Shown here piece by piece: positions 1 through 8,850 of a DNA stretch of 64,000 bases. How positions within the stretch are numbered: position 1 is the first letter of the stretch; each line of letters begins with the position of its first letter. Both the position numbers and the translations under genes were made by a program. The notes beneath the pieces were generated by a model. That model did no database searches and was not told the DNA's origin. It was given only the letters and a program-made list of their open reading frames with translations. The stretch is taken from the NCBI RefSeq assembly GCF_014529945.1, contig NZ_JACVFB010000003.1:186001-250000 (forward strand). The letters are read 5' to 3'. The DNA comes from Chitinophaga varians. Lineage in GTDB: Bacteria; Bacteroidota; Bacteroidia; Chitinophagales; Chitinophagaceae.

Positions 1-2165
1 CTCCCGATGTAAAAATCAATACCATCGTCAACCAGCCCGAAGTGGTAGATGAAAGCATCCGTCACTTCATGAAAGAATTCGGTATGGCGATCGCCTCTGT
101 GATCATCGTGGTGATGTTGCTGCTGCCGTTCCGTGTAGCCGCTGTATCTTCCCTGGCGGCGCCCATCTCCATCCTGATCACCTTTGGCCTGATCAACATC
201 ATGGGAATAGAGCTGCACCAGGTAACGCTGGCCGCGCTGATCATTGTGCTGGGCATGGTGGTGGATAATGCCATTGTGGTAGTGGACAACTACATCGAAA
301 AACTCGATGAAGGCATTACCCCGTGGACCGCAGCCTGGCAGGCGGCCCAACAGCTGTCGCTCCCCATTTTCACCGCTACGCTGGCCATCATCTTCGCATT
401 CGCACCGCTGGCGCTCTTTATGAATGGCATATCCAAAGACTTCATTGCCGCGTTGCCGGTGACCGTCGCCGTAGCGCTGATCACCTCCATGGCCGTAGCT
501 TTGCTGCTCACGCCCTATACCTGTTATGTGTTCATCAAAAAAGGGTTGAAGCATAAAGTCAGCACCACCAAAAAGAGCAAAAGCCTGCTCGACAGATTAC
601 AGCACTCTTTTAACATTGCAGCAGAGGCGGCCTTCAACTATCCTAAAACGACCGTTGGCGTGGCAGTAGCTGCCGTTGTACTGGCGATCGTACTGGCAGG
701 AAAGGTGAAGCAGGAATTCTTCCCGCTGAGTGAAAGCAAACAATTCAATGCCGAAATATGGATGGCCAATGGCACATCCCTCGAAGAGACAGAGCGGGTG
801 GTGAAGCTGGTAGAGAAAGAACTGCAGAAAGACAAGCGGGTGACCGGCATCGCCAGCTTCGTGGGTTCCAGCTCCCCCCGCTTTAACGTGACCTATGCAC
901 CGGAGATGCCGCGGCGGAACTTCGCACAGGTATTTATCACTACTACCGGCAGCGATGCCACCAACGAACTGGTGAAAGAATACCTGCCCCGGTTTGAGAA
1001 TTTTGTTCCCAACGGATATGTGCGCCTACGCCAGTTGAGCATGCAGGAAGGTTCCCCGCTGGCTGTCCGTGTCATCGGCGAAAACATGAGCGATCAGAAA
1101 AAGGTAGCCGCACAGATCAAAGAGATCCTGCAACACACCGCCGGCACCAACTGGGTACGGACAGATTATGAAGATGACTACCTGGGCGTGAGCCTCCGCA
1201 TCAGGGAAGATGCAGCAGCGCGGCTGGGCGTGCCCAATCAACTGATCACCCAGACGATAGGCGCCGGACTGAAAGGTTTTGCCGTATCACAGCTCTGGGA
1301 AGGTGATAAGCCCGTAGATATCTTCCTTCGTATGGAAGCCGGCAGCCGCAAAGATTTCAACGATCTGAGCAACCTGCACCTGAATAGTATGTATGGCGCC
1401 AAAGTGCCGTTGAAAGAAGTGGCCGAACTGCAACCTTCCTGGCATACCGGCGTCATCGCACACCGTAACGGTCTGCGTACCCTCACCGTGCTGTCTGAAG
1501 CACAGAAAGGCATTATGGCCTCAGAAATCCTGAAAAAGGCCCGGCCGGAAATTGAAAAACTGCAGTTGCCTGCCGGTATCCGTATACAATATGGCGGCGA
1601 TGCTGAATCATCCGCAGAGAACGCGCCGGGAATGGGCAAAGCGCTGGGCACGAGCCTGATACTGATCCTGATCACGTTGTTGTTCCAGTTCAAAACTTTT
1701 GGTAAAACACTGATCATCCTCGCCACCTTCCCGCTTAGTCTGCTGGGCGCTTTCCTGGGCCTGTATCTCACCGGCAATCCCATGGGCATGACCGCCTTCA
1801 TGGGTATCATCAGCCTCATAGGTATTGTGGTGCGCAATGGTATCATCCTCGTAGACTATGCCGATGAACTGATCCGCGACCACGGCTATACGATAAAAGC
1901 CGCCGCACTCAGCGCCGCCAAACGACGTATGCGTCCCATCTTCCTGACATCGGCAGCCGCCGCCATCGGCGTAGTGCCGATGATCATTGGTAAATCGCCG
2001 CTGTGGGCGCCGTTGGGCAGCGTACTGGCCTCCGGCCTGATCGTGTCCATGATATTGACGCTGTTTGTGGTGCCCGTGCTGTATTATCTGTTTGTACGCC
2101 CGGCACCAGAACCGGTAACAGCACCGGACCATGACGCCGAGATCATGTACAAACCAGCCCATTAA
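1..2165 (+). CDS. RND efflux pump permease, AcrB-like (5' end outside window)
   Basis: The frame is open from base 3 at the left edge, so only about 720 C-terminal residues are present. It is an inner-membrane proton-driven RND permease of the AcrB/HAE type. Seen: the TM2-TM4 block, with a TM4 motif VVDNAIVVVDN corresponding to the AcrB proton-relay Asp region (one Asp followed by Asn rather than Asp-Asp), a large periplasmic loop, and a second membrane block with GIVVRNGIILVDYADE, which carries Arg where AcrB has the TM10 Lys. The TolC gene follows after 48 bp and a TetR gene after that. The adaptor subunit is presumably upstream of the window. Substrate cannot be read from sequence. Confidence 0.93.
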   Translation, partial: PDVKINTIVNQPEVVDESIRHFMKEFGMAIASVIIVVMLLLPFRVAAVSSLAAPISILITFGLINIMGIELHQVTLAALIIVLGMVVDNAIVVVDNYIEKLDEGITPWTAAWQAAQQLSLPIFTATLAIIFAFAPLALFMNGISKDFIAALPVTVAVALITSMAVALLLTPYTCYVFIKKGLKHKVSTTKKSKSLLDRLQHSFNIAAEAAFNYPKTTVGVAVAAVVLAIVLAGKVKQEFFPLSESKQFNAEIWMANGTSLEETERVVKLVEKELQKDKRVTGIASFVGSSSPRFNVTYAPEMPRRNFAQVFITTTGSDATNELVKEYLPRFENFVPNGYVRLRQLSMQEGSPLAVRVIGENMSDQKKVAAQIKEILQHTAGTNWVRTDYEDDYLGVSLRIREDAAARLGVPNQLITQTIGAGLKGFAVSQLWEGDKPVDIFLRMEAGSRKDFNDLSNLHLNSMYGAKVPLKEVAELQPSWHTGVIAHRNGLRTLTVLSEAQKGIMASEILKKARPEIEKLQLPAGIRIQYGGDAESSAENAPGMGKALGTSLILILITLLFQFKTFGKTLIILATFPLSLLGAFLGLYLTGNPMGMTAFMGIISLIGIVVRNGIILVDYADELIRDHGYTIKAAALSAAKRRMRPIFLTSAAAAIGVVPMIIGKSPLWAPLGSVLASGLIVSMILTLFVVPVLYYLFVRPAPEPVTAPDHDAEIMYKPAH

Positions 2166-2213
2166 TTTATCCGCAGGCGGCCATCGCGCCGCCTGCCATT
2201 AAAAAAGACAATC

Positions 2214-3497
2214 ATGAATTTCAGAATAATATGCACGCTGGCAGCGGCCATGGCTGTGCAACAGGTTTCCGCGCAGGCGCCCGTGCTCACCGTCGCCGAC
2301 TGTCAGCAGATGGCGATCACACAAAATAAAAAGCTCAAAGCCGCACAATACCAGATAGACGCTGCCAATGCCGCCGTGCAGTCGGCCCATGCCGGTGCTT
2401 ATCCTTCCATCGACGGGTCTGTGATGGGCGTTTACCTGGGCAAACCGATCGGCGGCGCCCTCAACGGCATGATACCGGAATATGTCGGCAGCGCCTCCGT
2501 GTCCGTCACCCAGCCCATTTATGCCGGCGGCAAAATACAGCTGGGCAAAGCGGCGGCTGCCAAAGGGGTGAGCATACAGCAGGAGCAAAAGGCACTCTCC
2601 ACGGCAGACGTGTTGTTTAATGTCAACAAAGCCTACTGGCAGGTAGTACAGGTGAAAGAGAAAATCATCCTCGCCCAAAAATACCAGGAGATGTTGCAGG
2701 GGCTACAGCGTGAACTGAAAAACGCCTACGATGCCGGCCTCATATACAAAAATGATTTGCTGCGGGTAGAAGTAAACCTGAACGAAGCCTCCTTACAGCT
2801 CAACCAGGCCCATGACGGCCTGGTGATGGCCAAACTGGCATTGGCGCAGGTGACCGGTATGGCCGGGCAGACTGATTTTAACGTAGCCGACTCCGTTAGT
2901 GGCGAGTTCCCCGAACAGACATCCCCGGACCTCGCCTCCGCCGCGGAGAACAGGCCGGAGATACGGCTGTTGAACCGTGTGCTGGAAGCAGAACAGCTGC
3001 AACGCAAAATGCTGAAAGCCGATTTCCTGCCCACTTTCGGCGTGAGCGCTGCCGGGATGGGCGCCGCCGGCAAAAAGGTGAACATCAGCAATGGCAAAGA
3101 CCTGATGGCCTCGTGGTATGGGATCGCCAGTATCAGCGTCCCTATTTTCGACTGGGGTAAAAAAGCGGGGAAAGTGAAAGAACAAACATGGAAGATCGCT
3201 GCCCGTCAACAGGAGCTGGACAATACCAAAGAACTGCTGGGCCTTGAAGTGCAGCAGGCTTATCTGGCGCTGAACCAGTCCGTGAAAAAGATCCGGACCT
3301 CTCGCCTGTCACTGGAGCAGGCCGCAGAAAACCTCAAACTGGCCAACGACCGGCTCAAAGCGGGCACTATCACCGGCAAAGATGTGCTGGAAGCACAAAC
3401 GATATGGCAACAGGCCTATAGCAGCAGCATTGATAGTAAAGTAGAATACAGGATACAGGAAGCAGCATACAGGAAAGCAACCGGCACTTTGCATTAA
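2214..3497 (+). CDS. TolC-family outer-membrane efflux protein
   Basis: Outer-membrane channel partner of the preceding RND pump. A signal peptide (about residues 1-21, ending VSAQ) is followed by two OEP repeats rich in Ala/Gln/Leu coiled-coil heptads (roughly 30-220 and 240-420). At 427 residues the length is normal for the family. It starts 48 bp after the RND stop and is probably co-transcribed with it; a TetR gene follows 20 bp downstream. The ATG at 2214 is chosen because the signal peptide begins there. No clear Shine-Dalgarno is present, which is usual in Bacteroidota. Confidence 0.92.
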   Translation: MNFRIICTLAAAMAVQQVSAQAPVLTVADCQQMAITQNKKLKAAQYQIDAANAAVQSAHAGAYPSIDGSVMGVYLGKPIGGALNGMIPEYVGSASVSVTQPIYAGGKIQLGKAAAAKGVSIQQEQKALSTADVLFNVNKAYWQVVQVKEKIILAQKYQEMLQGLQRELKNAYDAGLIYKNDLLRVEVNLNEASLQLNQAHDGLVMAKLALAQVTGMAGQTDFNVADSVSGEFPEQTSPDLASAAENRPEIRLLNRVLEAEQLQRKMLKADFLPTFGVSAAGMGAAGKKVNISNGKDLMASWYGIASISVPIFDWGKKAGKVKEQTWKIAARQQELDNTKELLGLEVQQAYLALNQSVKKIRTSRLSLEQAAENLKLANDRLKAGTITGKDVLEAQTIWQQAYSSSIDSKVEYRIQEAAYRKATGTLH

Positions 3498-3517
3498 CCT
3501 ACATAAAACAATGTTGT

Positions 3518-4117
3518 ATGAAAGAAGAATGGCATCAACTGCTCGACAGCAGCACCACCCTCTTTGCCCGGAAAGGCATCCGGGCTACCAGCACCGATGA
3601 AATTGCCCGGCACTGCGGGCTGCATAAACGATGCTTCTATGAACATTTCAACAGCAAAGAAAGTCTGGTAGCCCGTATCATCAGCACCTGGCTGGAAAAA
3701 ACCGACCGGTACCTGTCATTCAACCGGCACATCTCTTCCAATGCCATTATTGAGATGAGCAATTTTTTCCGTATAGCCGAAAGGGTGGTACAGACTATTC
3801 AGCCCGTCTTTTTCCGGGACCTGCGGGAGATGTATCCTTCCATCTGGGCCAGCGTGGTGCATTTCCGTGAAAACCAGCTGGCGGCTTTCCTTCGGCTGAA
3901 CATACGGAGAGGGCTGCACGAAGACATTTACCGACGTAATCTCGATCAGGCGTTACTGGAAAAGTTGTATTTCACCCCCCTGGCGCTGGTCGTGGAAGAC
4001 AGAATCCCACCGGAATGCCCCATCCCCAGCGCCTGCCGGGAGCTTAATATCATCTATCTCCACGGACTGGTGAACCTGAAAGGCATGAAATTCATCTATG
4101 AAAAACAGGTAAATTAA
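3518..4117 (+). CDS. TetR/AcrR family transcriptional regulator
   Basis: A 199-residue protein with an N-terminal TetR helix-turn-helix (about residues 8-55: FARKGIRATSTDEIARHCG, then the CFYEHFNSKESLV recognition-helix region) and an all-helical ligand domain. It is the last gene of the RND-TolC unit, 20 bp after the TolC stop, so it is probably a co-transcribed local repressor of the pump. Its operator would lie upstream of the window start. A hairpin with a T-rich tail (4124-4145) follows the stop. Confidence 0.88.
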   Translation: MKEEWHQLLDSSTTLFARKGIRATSTDEIARHCGLHKRCFYEHFNSKESLVARIISTWLEKTDRYLSFNRHISSNAIIEMSNFFRIAERVVQTIQPVFFRDLREMYPSIWASVVHFRENQLAAFLRLNIRRGLHEDIYRRNLDQALLEKLYFTPLALVVEDRIPPECPIPSACRELNIIYLHGLVNLKGMKFIYEKQVN

Positions 4118-4123
4118 ACCCCG

Positions 4124-4145
4124 GGCACTGGTATCTACCGGTGCC
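4124..4145 (+). terminator. Intrinsic terminator after RND-TolC-TetR unit
   Basis: Ten-base-pair stem GGCACTGGTA / TACCGGTGCC (one G-T wobble) with a 2-nt loop, followed by TTGTTTATTTAT, just after the TetR stop. Confidence 0.6.
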
Positions 4146-4199
4146 TTGTTTATTTATGGGATTTAACTATTTTTCAGGCTTTTTACACAAGCCTGTACC

Positions 4200-4601
4200 A
4201 TGTACTATAAATTATCCATCCTGTTGCTGCTCCTATGGCTGTTTGCCGGCTGCTCCGGCAAAACCGTTTACAATGCGGATGCGGCTGAAAAAGAGGCCCG
4301 CCATATTGTTGACAATCTTGACAAGCCCGCCACTATCAAATATTTTCAGGAACAGTACTTTAATCCTGACAAGGTAAACGATCTGATAAAAAAGTTACAG
4401 GCCTGTAACTGGAAGGCGAAAGAATGCTGGAATACTTCCACCGGGATGACTTATGAAAGCGGAAAGACGACTGCACATTTCAGTTACGCATGTACTTCTG
4501 TCTGTGGTAAAATCGCTTTCACCTTAACATTTAACGTTGATCATGATAAACCGGAGCTGGTCAATTTAAAAGTAGAAGAATCATTAGGGAACGAAAAGTA
4601 A
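4200..4601 (+). CDS. Small hypothetical lipoprotein
   Basis: A 133-residue protein whose N-terminus (MYYKLSILLLLLWLFAGCSG) is a lipoprotein signal peptide with lipobox FAGC, so the mature protein would be lipid-anchored from Cys18. The mature part contains four further cysteines (CNWKAKEC, CTSVCGK), possibly disulfide-paired, and a C-terminal beta-rich segment. I do not recognise the family. It has its own upstream spacer after the TetR terminator and ends at a strong hairpin, so it is probably monocistronic. The GC-rich lipobox region and normal codon use argue for a real gene. Confidence 0.7.
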   Translation: MYYKLSILLLLLWLFAGCSGKTVYNADAAEKEARHIVDNLDKPATIKYFQEQYFNPDKVNDLIKKLQACNWKAKECWNTSTGMTYESGKTTAHFSYACTSVCGKIAFTLTFNVDHDKPELVNLKVEESLGNEK

Positions 4602-4606
4602 GTATA

Positions 4607-4642
4607 AAAAAGCCGCTGTAGCACATTACCACAGCGGCTTTT
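4607..4642. terminator. Bidirectional terminator between convergent genes
   Basis: Stem GCCGCTGT/ACAGCGGC flanked by an A-tract on the left and TTTT on the right, lying between the lipoprotein stop (4601) and the end of the leftward ART-like gene (4649). It can serve both strands. Confidence 0.75.
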
Positions 4643-4648
4643 CCGTGA

Positions 4649-5269
4649 TCACCACTGCTCTTCCTCCCGCGGAATAAAATACCCTTTAATACAGTTAGGG
4701 TTGCGGATACAAATCTGGATGTGGGTTTTGTCGAAGAAGCCGGCGTCTTCGTAGATCGGGGTGCCTTCGATGAAAACGCCTCTGACAGAGTCGTAGGGTT
4801 TTACTCCCTTCCGGCGCATCCCTTCATGCAACGATTCAATAACCTGGCAGTCTAGTTCGCGAATTACCTTATCCTTTAGATTGTCGGCGCTACGCCTATT
4901 CCTATTATGCGGTAGTACATCTCCATCTTCAAGGGAGGCTTCCAACATCGTAAAGGAGTAGCCGACAGCTTTAATTCCCCTGGCATCAGTTAAATCCAAA
5001 CAATAGTCCAAACTGATAACTGCTCCCAATACAGCTGGATGTATTATTTTTCTTCCATCTGGCGGATGGGTCACAAATTCCAGGGCTCGTTGATAGTTAC
5101 TTTGCCAGAAGTAAATTCCATGTCCCAGCCATTCGTACTTTCCCGTACTGGGACGAAGTTTTTTTCTTTCAGTGATGACATCGTCCCGTAAAGAGCGTTC
5201 ACAACCGTGAAAGCCGATGATTAATCCGGGCACGGCGGCGTACATCGAATCGGAGATTATTCGGGTCAT
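4649..5269 (-). CDS. PARP/ADP-ribosyltransferase-like protein, candidate toxin
   Basis: A 206-residue cytoplasmic protein. Seen: GFHGC near residues 19-23, then YEWLGHGIYFWQ at 45-56, and near the C-terminus GVFIEGTPIY (164-173) and KTHIQICIRN (181-190). A His-Gly motif, an aromatic-rich G-Y-F strand and a late acidic/Gln position recall the H-Y-E layout of PARP/DarT-like ADP-ribosyltransferases, with candidate residues His21, Tyr53 and Glu168 (or Gln185). This is inference by motif and not a verified family assignment. It lies 31 bp after a small basic-protein gene on the same strand, the layout of a toxin-antitoxin pair. No phage or restriction genes adjoin it. Confidence 0.65.
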   Translation of the reverse strand: MTRIISDSMYAAVPGLIIGFHGCERSLRDDVITERKKLRPSTGKYEWLGHGIYFWQSNYQRALEFVTHPPDGRKIIHPAVLGAVISLDYCLDLTDARGIKAVGYSFTMLEASLEDGDVLPHNRNRRSADNLKDKVIRELDCQVIESLHEGMRRKGVKPYDSVRGVFIEGTPIYEDAGFFDKTHIQICIRNPNCIKGYFIPREEEQW

Positions 5270-5300
5270 TTTTCAAACAATGGTTTTAGGGTACAAAAAA

Positions 5301-5552
5301 TTATTTATGTCGTTTAAGTCTCATTAATTTGGCTACATCCTTCGCTTTTCGTCGCGTGCTCTTTTTACGCCAGGGAATTCTCTTTTTAGGGCGAACTAAT
5401 AAGTGATATACTCCTGCATCAATCAGATATTGCTTTTTTTCTTCCTTTGTAAGCGTGGCGATGCGCTTCGTTTCCTCTTCCAGCATTTCCATCACTTGCT
5501 CGAAATGCTCACCAGGGCTTCCTACATATCGATATTTGGGTCTTTCTATCAT
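5301..5552 (-). CDS. Small basic protein upstream of ART-like gene, candidate antitoxin
   Basis: An 83-residue protein: an acidic helical N-terminal half (HFEQVMEMLEEETKRIATLT) and a strongly basic C-terminus (RPKKRIPWRKKSTRRKAKDV). There is no signal peptide or membrane segment. It precedes the ART-like gene by 31 bp on the same strand, so the two are probably one operon. I do not recognise the family; the antitoxin role is inferred only from size, charge and order. A frameshifted homologue lies immediately upstream at 5650-5834, which independently shows that this reading frame was once coding in two copies. Confidence 0.6.
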   Translation of the reverse strand: MIERPKYRYVGSPGEHFEQVMEMLEEETKRIATLTKEEKKQYLIDAGVYHLLVRPKKRIPWRKKSTRRKAKDVAKLMRLKRHK

Positions 5553-5649
5553 AACAATTTTTTAAATAGTTATAAAAATGCTTACAGGAAATACAAATCC
5601 ACCCTCATCCTGCATGTTGTGAGAGATATGGGGGATTTAAAAAATACTT

Positions 5650-5834
5650 AGAGAGAATAATTACCTATTGCTGCCTTAGCCCCGGGGCGAACTATTAAAG
5701 GACATACCCCGGCATCTTTCCGGTATTGGCCAAACCTCTGTCGTAAGGGTGGCGATTTGTTTTTTGAACATCGCTTCGATCGGCTGAAAGTGCCCGGCTA
5801 TTGCCCTGAAATACTTGTTTTGTGGTCTTTCCAT
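5650..5834 (-). pseudogene. Frameshifted remnant of a second copy of the small basic protein gene
   Basis: Read leftward from the ATG at 5834 the sequence gives MERPQNKYF, GHFQPIEAMF and IATLT, matching MIERPKYRY, EHFEQVMEML and RIATLT of the intact neighbour in order. After a frameshift near the middle the next frame continues QYRKDAGVCPLIVRPGAK, matching QYLIDAGVYHLLVRPKKR. Upstream bases (TTTTTTAAAT type) are similar as well. The copy therefore duplicated and decayed, with no second ART-like gene left beside it. Confidence 0.75.
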
Positions 5835-6219
5835 TCGTAACGCTTTTTAAATTTTTAATAATAAATACTTACAAAAAAGTAAAAACAAATACTAATCAAT
5901 TAATTAGATATAAAGCGAAACGATAAAATATCAATATAATTATTTACAAATATGGTTGTTTTACAAATATACAGGATTAACCATTACACCCAAAAAAAAG
6001 GCACATTTTCCCATATCCGTTCCCGTTCCCCGCTAAATTGTTTAAGCGAATTTTAAGGTTGATCCCTCCTTTACATCCTTTGATATTCCCTATCTTGCCC
6101 CCCGATTTAGCAGACTGGCCATGTGAACAAACCCCTTACCGGCAAGGTAATATTACCGGTGATTGAACAAAAACCGCAACACAACAGTAATTATCTATAG
6201 CAAACAGCACAAATCAGGA
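5835..6219. other. AT-rich intergenic region before metal-efflux operon
   Basis: About 385 bp with no convincing gene. The left part is very A/T rich (5860-5990) and the right part holds a TATCTTG (6091-6097) that resembles a Bacteroidota -7 element, but no correctly spaced -33 TTG was found. It presumably contains the promoter of the downstream czc-like operon. Confidence 0.4.
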
Positions 6220-7470
6220 ATGCGTTACGCCATTTTTCTTATCTTCTCGTGTACGGTAGGCCTGCCTCTCATATCGGAGGCACAGACTACCCTTACCTTG
6301 CCAGGAGCACTCCATGCCGCCAGAGACAACAACCCTTTCCTTAAACCGGCCAGACTGAACACGGCCGTCGCCCAAAGCGATGTGGTCACGGCACGGCTCA
6401 GGCCCAACCCGGTTTTGAACAACCAGACGCTGCATATGGCCAACTCCAGTCAGTGGGCGCCGGACACTAAGTTCCTCGATGGAAAGAACAACCAGTACTG
6501 GTGGCAGCTGACCAAACAGTTCCAACTGGCCGGTCAACGGAAATACAAACAACAATACGCTGCCGGAAATGTGTCCGTCGCTGAAAAAGCCTATGCCGAC
6601 ACGGAAAGGGGCGTACTCACCGAAACGGGCAACAAATGGCTCGATGTCTGGTACAATAAAGTCAACCTGGAACTGATCCTTGAAGCCAAACAGAACGTCG
6701 ACAGCCTCGTTAAAACACAGGAAATCCGCCTGAAAAACCAGGTGATCAGCTCCAGTGAACTGGCCCGTACCCAGCTACTGCTGGAACAATACCAGATCGA
6801 ATACCAAAACGCCACCCAACGCTATCGCAATGAACTGCAAAGCCTGAAACTGCTGACCGGTCAAACCGACAGCGTGGCCATCGACGATCAGGACCCGGTC
6901 ATGTCACTGGAAATGACCCAGCAGCTCGACAGCCTCCTCTCCCTCTCCCTGGCCAAACGCCCGGATGTACAACAGGCACAGGCCACCATCTCAGCAGCGA
7001 AAAGCAATATCTCCCTGCAGCGGTCACTGGCCATACCCTCCCCGGAACTGGGCTTTATCTGGAACCCCCAGAACAGGGTACCCTACTTCGGCCTGTATGC
7101 CACGATAGAACTGCCTTTCTTCAGCCGCAACCAGGGGGAAATAAAAAAATCCAAAATACTGCTGCAACAATCGGAGCAGTCCCTGTCAGCCCTGCAACAG
7201 CAGGTCGGTACCGAAGTACAATCCACCTGGCGTATCTATCAGGTAAACCGGGAAACAGTCGACAAATACAAAAATATCCTGCCCAAAGCAGAAAACATTT
7301 TGCAATCAGTAAAGTACGCCTATACGAAAGGCGGTACTACCATCATAGATTTTCTGGATGCACAACGGACCTGGTTTGATACCCAGAAAATGTATTACGA
7401 CGCACTGTACAACTACCGTAAAAGCTACCTACAATTATTACAGGTAACCGGATTGATTAATCAACTATAA
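6220..7470 (+). CDS. TolC-family outer-membrane protein of heavy-metal efflux (CzcC-like)
   Basis: Outer-membrane channel of the Czc-type tripartite pump encoded by this operon. The start at 6220 (MRYAIFLIFSCTVGLPLISEAQ) is preferred over an upstream in-frame TTG at 6163 because it begins exactly at a signal peptide. Two OEP domains follow, with long Gln/Leu/Ala helices. The final segment (FLDAQRTWFDTQKMYYDALYNYRKSYLQLL) is typical of CzcC homologues. It is first in a tight four-gene operon; the adaptor starts 9 bp downstream. Confidence 0.9.
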   Translation: MRYAIFLIFSCTVGLPLISEAQTTLTLPGALHAARDNNPFLKPARLNTAVAQSDVVTARLRPNPVLNNQTLHMANSSQWAPDTKFLDGKNNQYWWQLTKQFQLAGQRKYKQQYAAGNVSVAEKAYADTERGVLTETGNKWLDVWYNKVNLELILEAKQNVDSLVKTQEIRLKNQVISSSELARTQLLLEQYQIEYQNATQRYRNELQSLKLLTGQTDSVAIDDQDPVMSLEMTQQLDSLLSLSLAKRPDVQQAQATISAAKSNISLQRSLAIPSPELGFIWNPQNRVPYFGLYATIELPFFSRNQGEIKKSKILLQQSEQSLSALQQQVGTEVQSTWRIYQVNRETVDKYKNILPKAENILQSVKYAYTKGGTTIIDFLDAQRTWFDTQKMYYDALYNYRKSYLQLLQVTGLINQL

Positions 7471-7478
7471 TTTAACAG

Positions 7479-8534
7479 ATGACAAAGACTGCCTTTGGCT
7501 TATCGATAGCAAGCATCGCATGGCTGGCTATGTCTTGCGGACAGCACCATGAAAACAAGCCTGCCGCCGCCACCAAAACCGTGGTGGAAGACAGTGGACG
7601 CACCATTAAACTGCCCCCCGACAGCCTTACCCTACACTTTTTCAAAACTGAGGAAGCCACCCAGAGCGACCTGAACGCCGAACTGATGGCGCCTGCACAC
7701 GTGGCCGCCACCGTGGTACGTTCCAACGGCAACGCCTCACAAAACATCGTCCTGTTCGACAATCCGGACATCACCGCCAGCTACACCGAAATGTTGCAAC
7801 ATATCATCAACATCCGGGAAAAAGGCAACATCATCCGGCAGAAAAAAGCGATCGCCGCCCAGAAACAAATAGAACTGGACCGCTTTAAAGACCTCGCCGA
7901 ACACGGCGCCGGCACCGGCAAAGACGTGTCTGATGCCAAAACCGAACTCATCTCCGCGCAGACAGACATGGCCATCGCGGAAACAGACCTCGCCAATGAA
8001 AAGACATCTATCATCGAGCATGAATCCAAACTGAAACTGGCCGGCTTCGATCCGCAATCGCTCGTAACCGCCAAAACCGATAAAACCTGGCTCATCTGCG
8101 AAATGCCGGAAAACCAGATCACCAAAGTAAAAGAAGGCAGCAGCTGTAAACTGCAGTTCAACTCCTACCCCGGTGAAACCTTCACCGGCGTCATCGAAAA
8201 CGTGGGCGAGGTGGTAGACAATATCACCCGCATGGTGAAACTGAGAATTACCATTGCCGATATCCAGCATAAGCTCCGCGCCGGCATGTATGCCACCGTT
8301 AAATTCGGTGTCAGTGAAGGCAACACCCTCTCTGTACCGCGCGCCGCCGTGGTGACCGTGCAGGGCAAAAACTATGTTTTCGTCAGAACAGATGACCGCA
8401 CCTTCGTTCGCCGCGAAGTGCTGACCGCCGCTCAGGTAGGCGATCGCATGGTGGTGCTCACCGGCGTGCAACCCGGCGACAAAGTCGTTACTGACGGCTC
8501 CATGCAGTTAAAAGGTATTTCATTCGGCTACTAA
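7479..8534 (+). CDS. RND efflux periplasmic adaptor (CzcB-like), lipoprotein
   Basis: A 351-residue membrane-fusion protein linking the CzcA-like pump to the CzcC-like channel. The N-terminus ends in lipobox AMSC (Cys near residue 20), so it is lipid-anchored. Next come a short barrel region, a helical hairpin (about 100-190, Lys/Glu/Ala heptads), a beta-barrel stretch (VKEGSSCKLQFNSYPGETFTG) and the distal membrane-proximal domain ending GDKVVTDGSMQLKG. It sits between the CzcC-like gene (9 bp) and the DUF190 gene (10 bp). Confidence 0.92.
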   Translation: MTKTAFGLSIASIAWLAMSCGQHHENKPAAATKTVVEDSGRTIKLPPDSLTLHFFKTEEATQSDLNAELMAPAHVAATVVRSNGNASQNIVLFDNPDITASYTEMLQHIINIREKGNIIRQKKAIAAQKQIELDRFKDLAEHGAGTGKDVSDAKTELISAQTDMAIAETDLANEKTSIIEHESKLKLAGFDPQSLVTAKTDKTWLICEMPENQITKVKEGSSCKLQFNSYPGETFTGVIENVGEVVDNITRMVKLRITIADIQHKLRAGMYATVKFGVSEGNTLSVPRAAVVTVQGKNYVFVRTDDRTFVRREVLTAAQVGDRMVVLTGVQPGDKVVTDGSMQLKGISFGY

Positions 8535-8544
8535 AAATACAGTT

Positions 8545-8850
8545 ATGCTACAGGCACAAATCTTTATCGACAAAGATGATATGTACGGTACCCGCCCCCT
8601 GTACGAATACATCATGCAGCTCCTGATGAACAACAACGTCAAAGGAGCTACCGTATACCGCGGTGTCATGGGCTTCGGCATCAACCAGCGCATGAAACGC
8701 CCGGATGAAATCTTTTCTTTTGACGAACCTCCCATGATGATCACCCTCATAGATGAAGATGAAAAAGTGCGCGAAGTGCTGACACTGCTGAGGAGTACCT
8801 ACAAAGGAGGCTTTATTATTACCCATCACGTAGATCAATTTGAAGCATGA
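8545..8850 (+). CDS. DUF190 (PII-like) protein of the metal efflux operon
   Basis: A 101-residue cytoplasmic protein with the DUF190 pattern: AQIFIDKDDMYGTRPLYEYI, then GATVYRGVMGFG, and a final beta strand GGFIITHHV. DUF190 proteins adopt a PII-like trimer fold. Their placement between adaptor and pump genes is recurrent in Bacteroidota. The stop overlaps the start of the CzcA-like gene (ATGA, 8847-8850), which implies translational coupling. A regulatory or metal/nucleotide-sensing role on the pump is inference; no ligand is evident from sequence. Confidence 0.88.
   Translation: MLQAQIFIDKDDMYGTRPLYEYIMQLLMNNNVKGATVYRGVMGFGINQRMKRPDEIFSFDEPPMMITLIDEDEKVREVLTLLRSTYKGGFIITHHVDQFEA

Noticed and set aside
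49..2160. Start of the RND gene at the GTG at 42
   Set aside because: The frame continues upstream to the window edge and the protein is clearly missing its N-terminal half, so 42 is an internal codon.
7737..8471. A 244-codon leftward frame across the CzcB-like gene
   Set aside because: Antisense shadow, low-complexity His/Gly-rich product, no homology.
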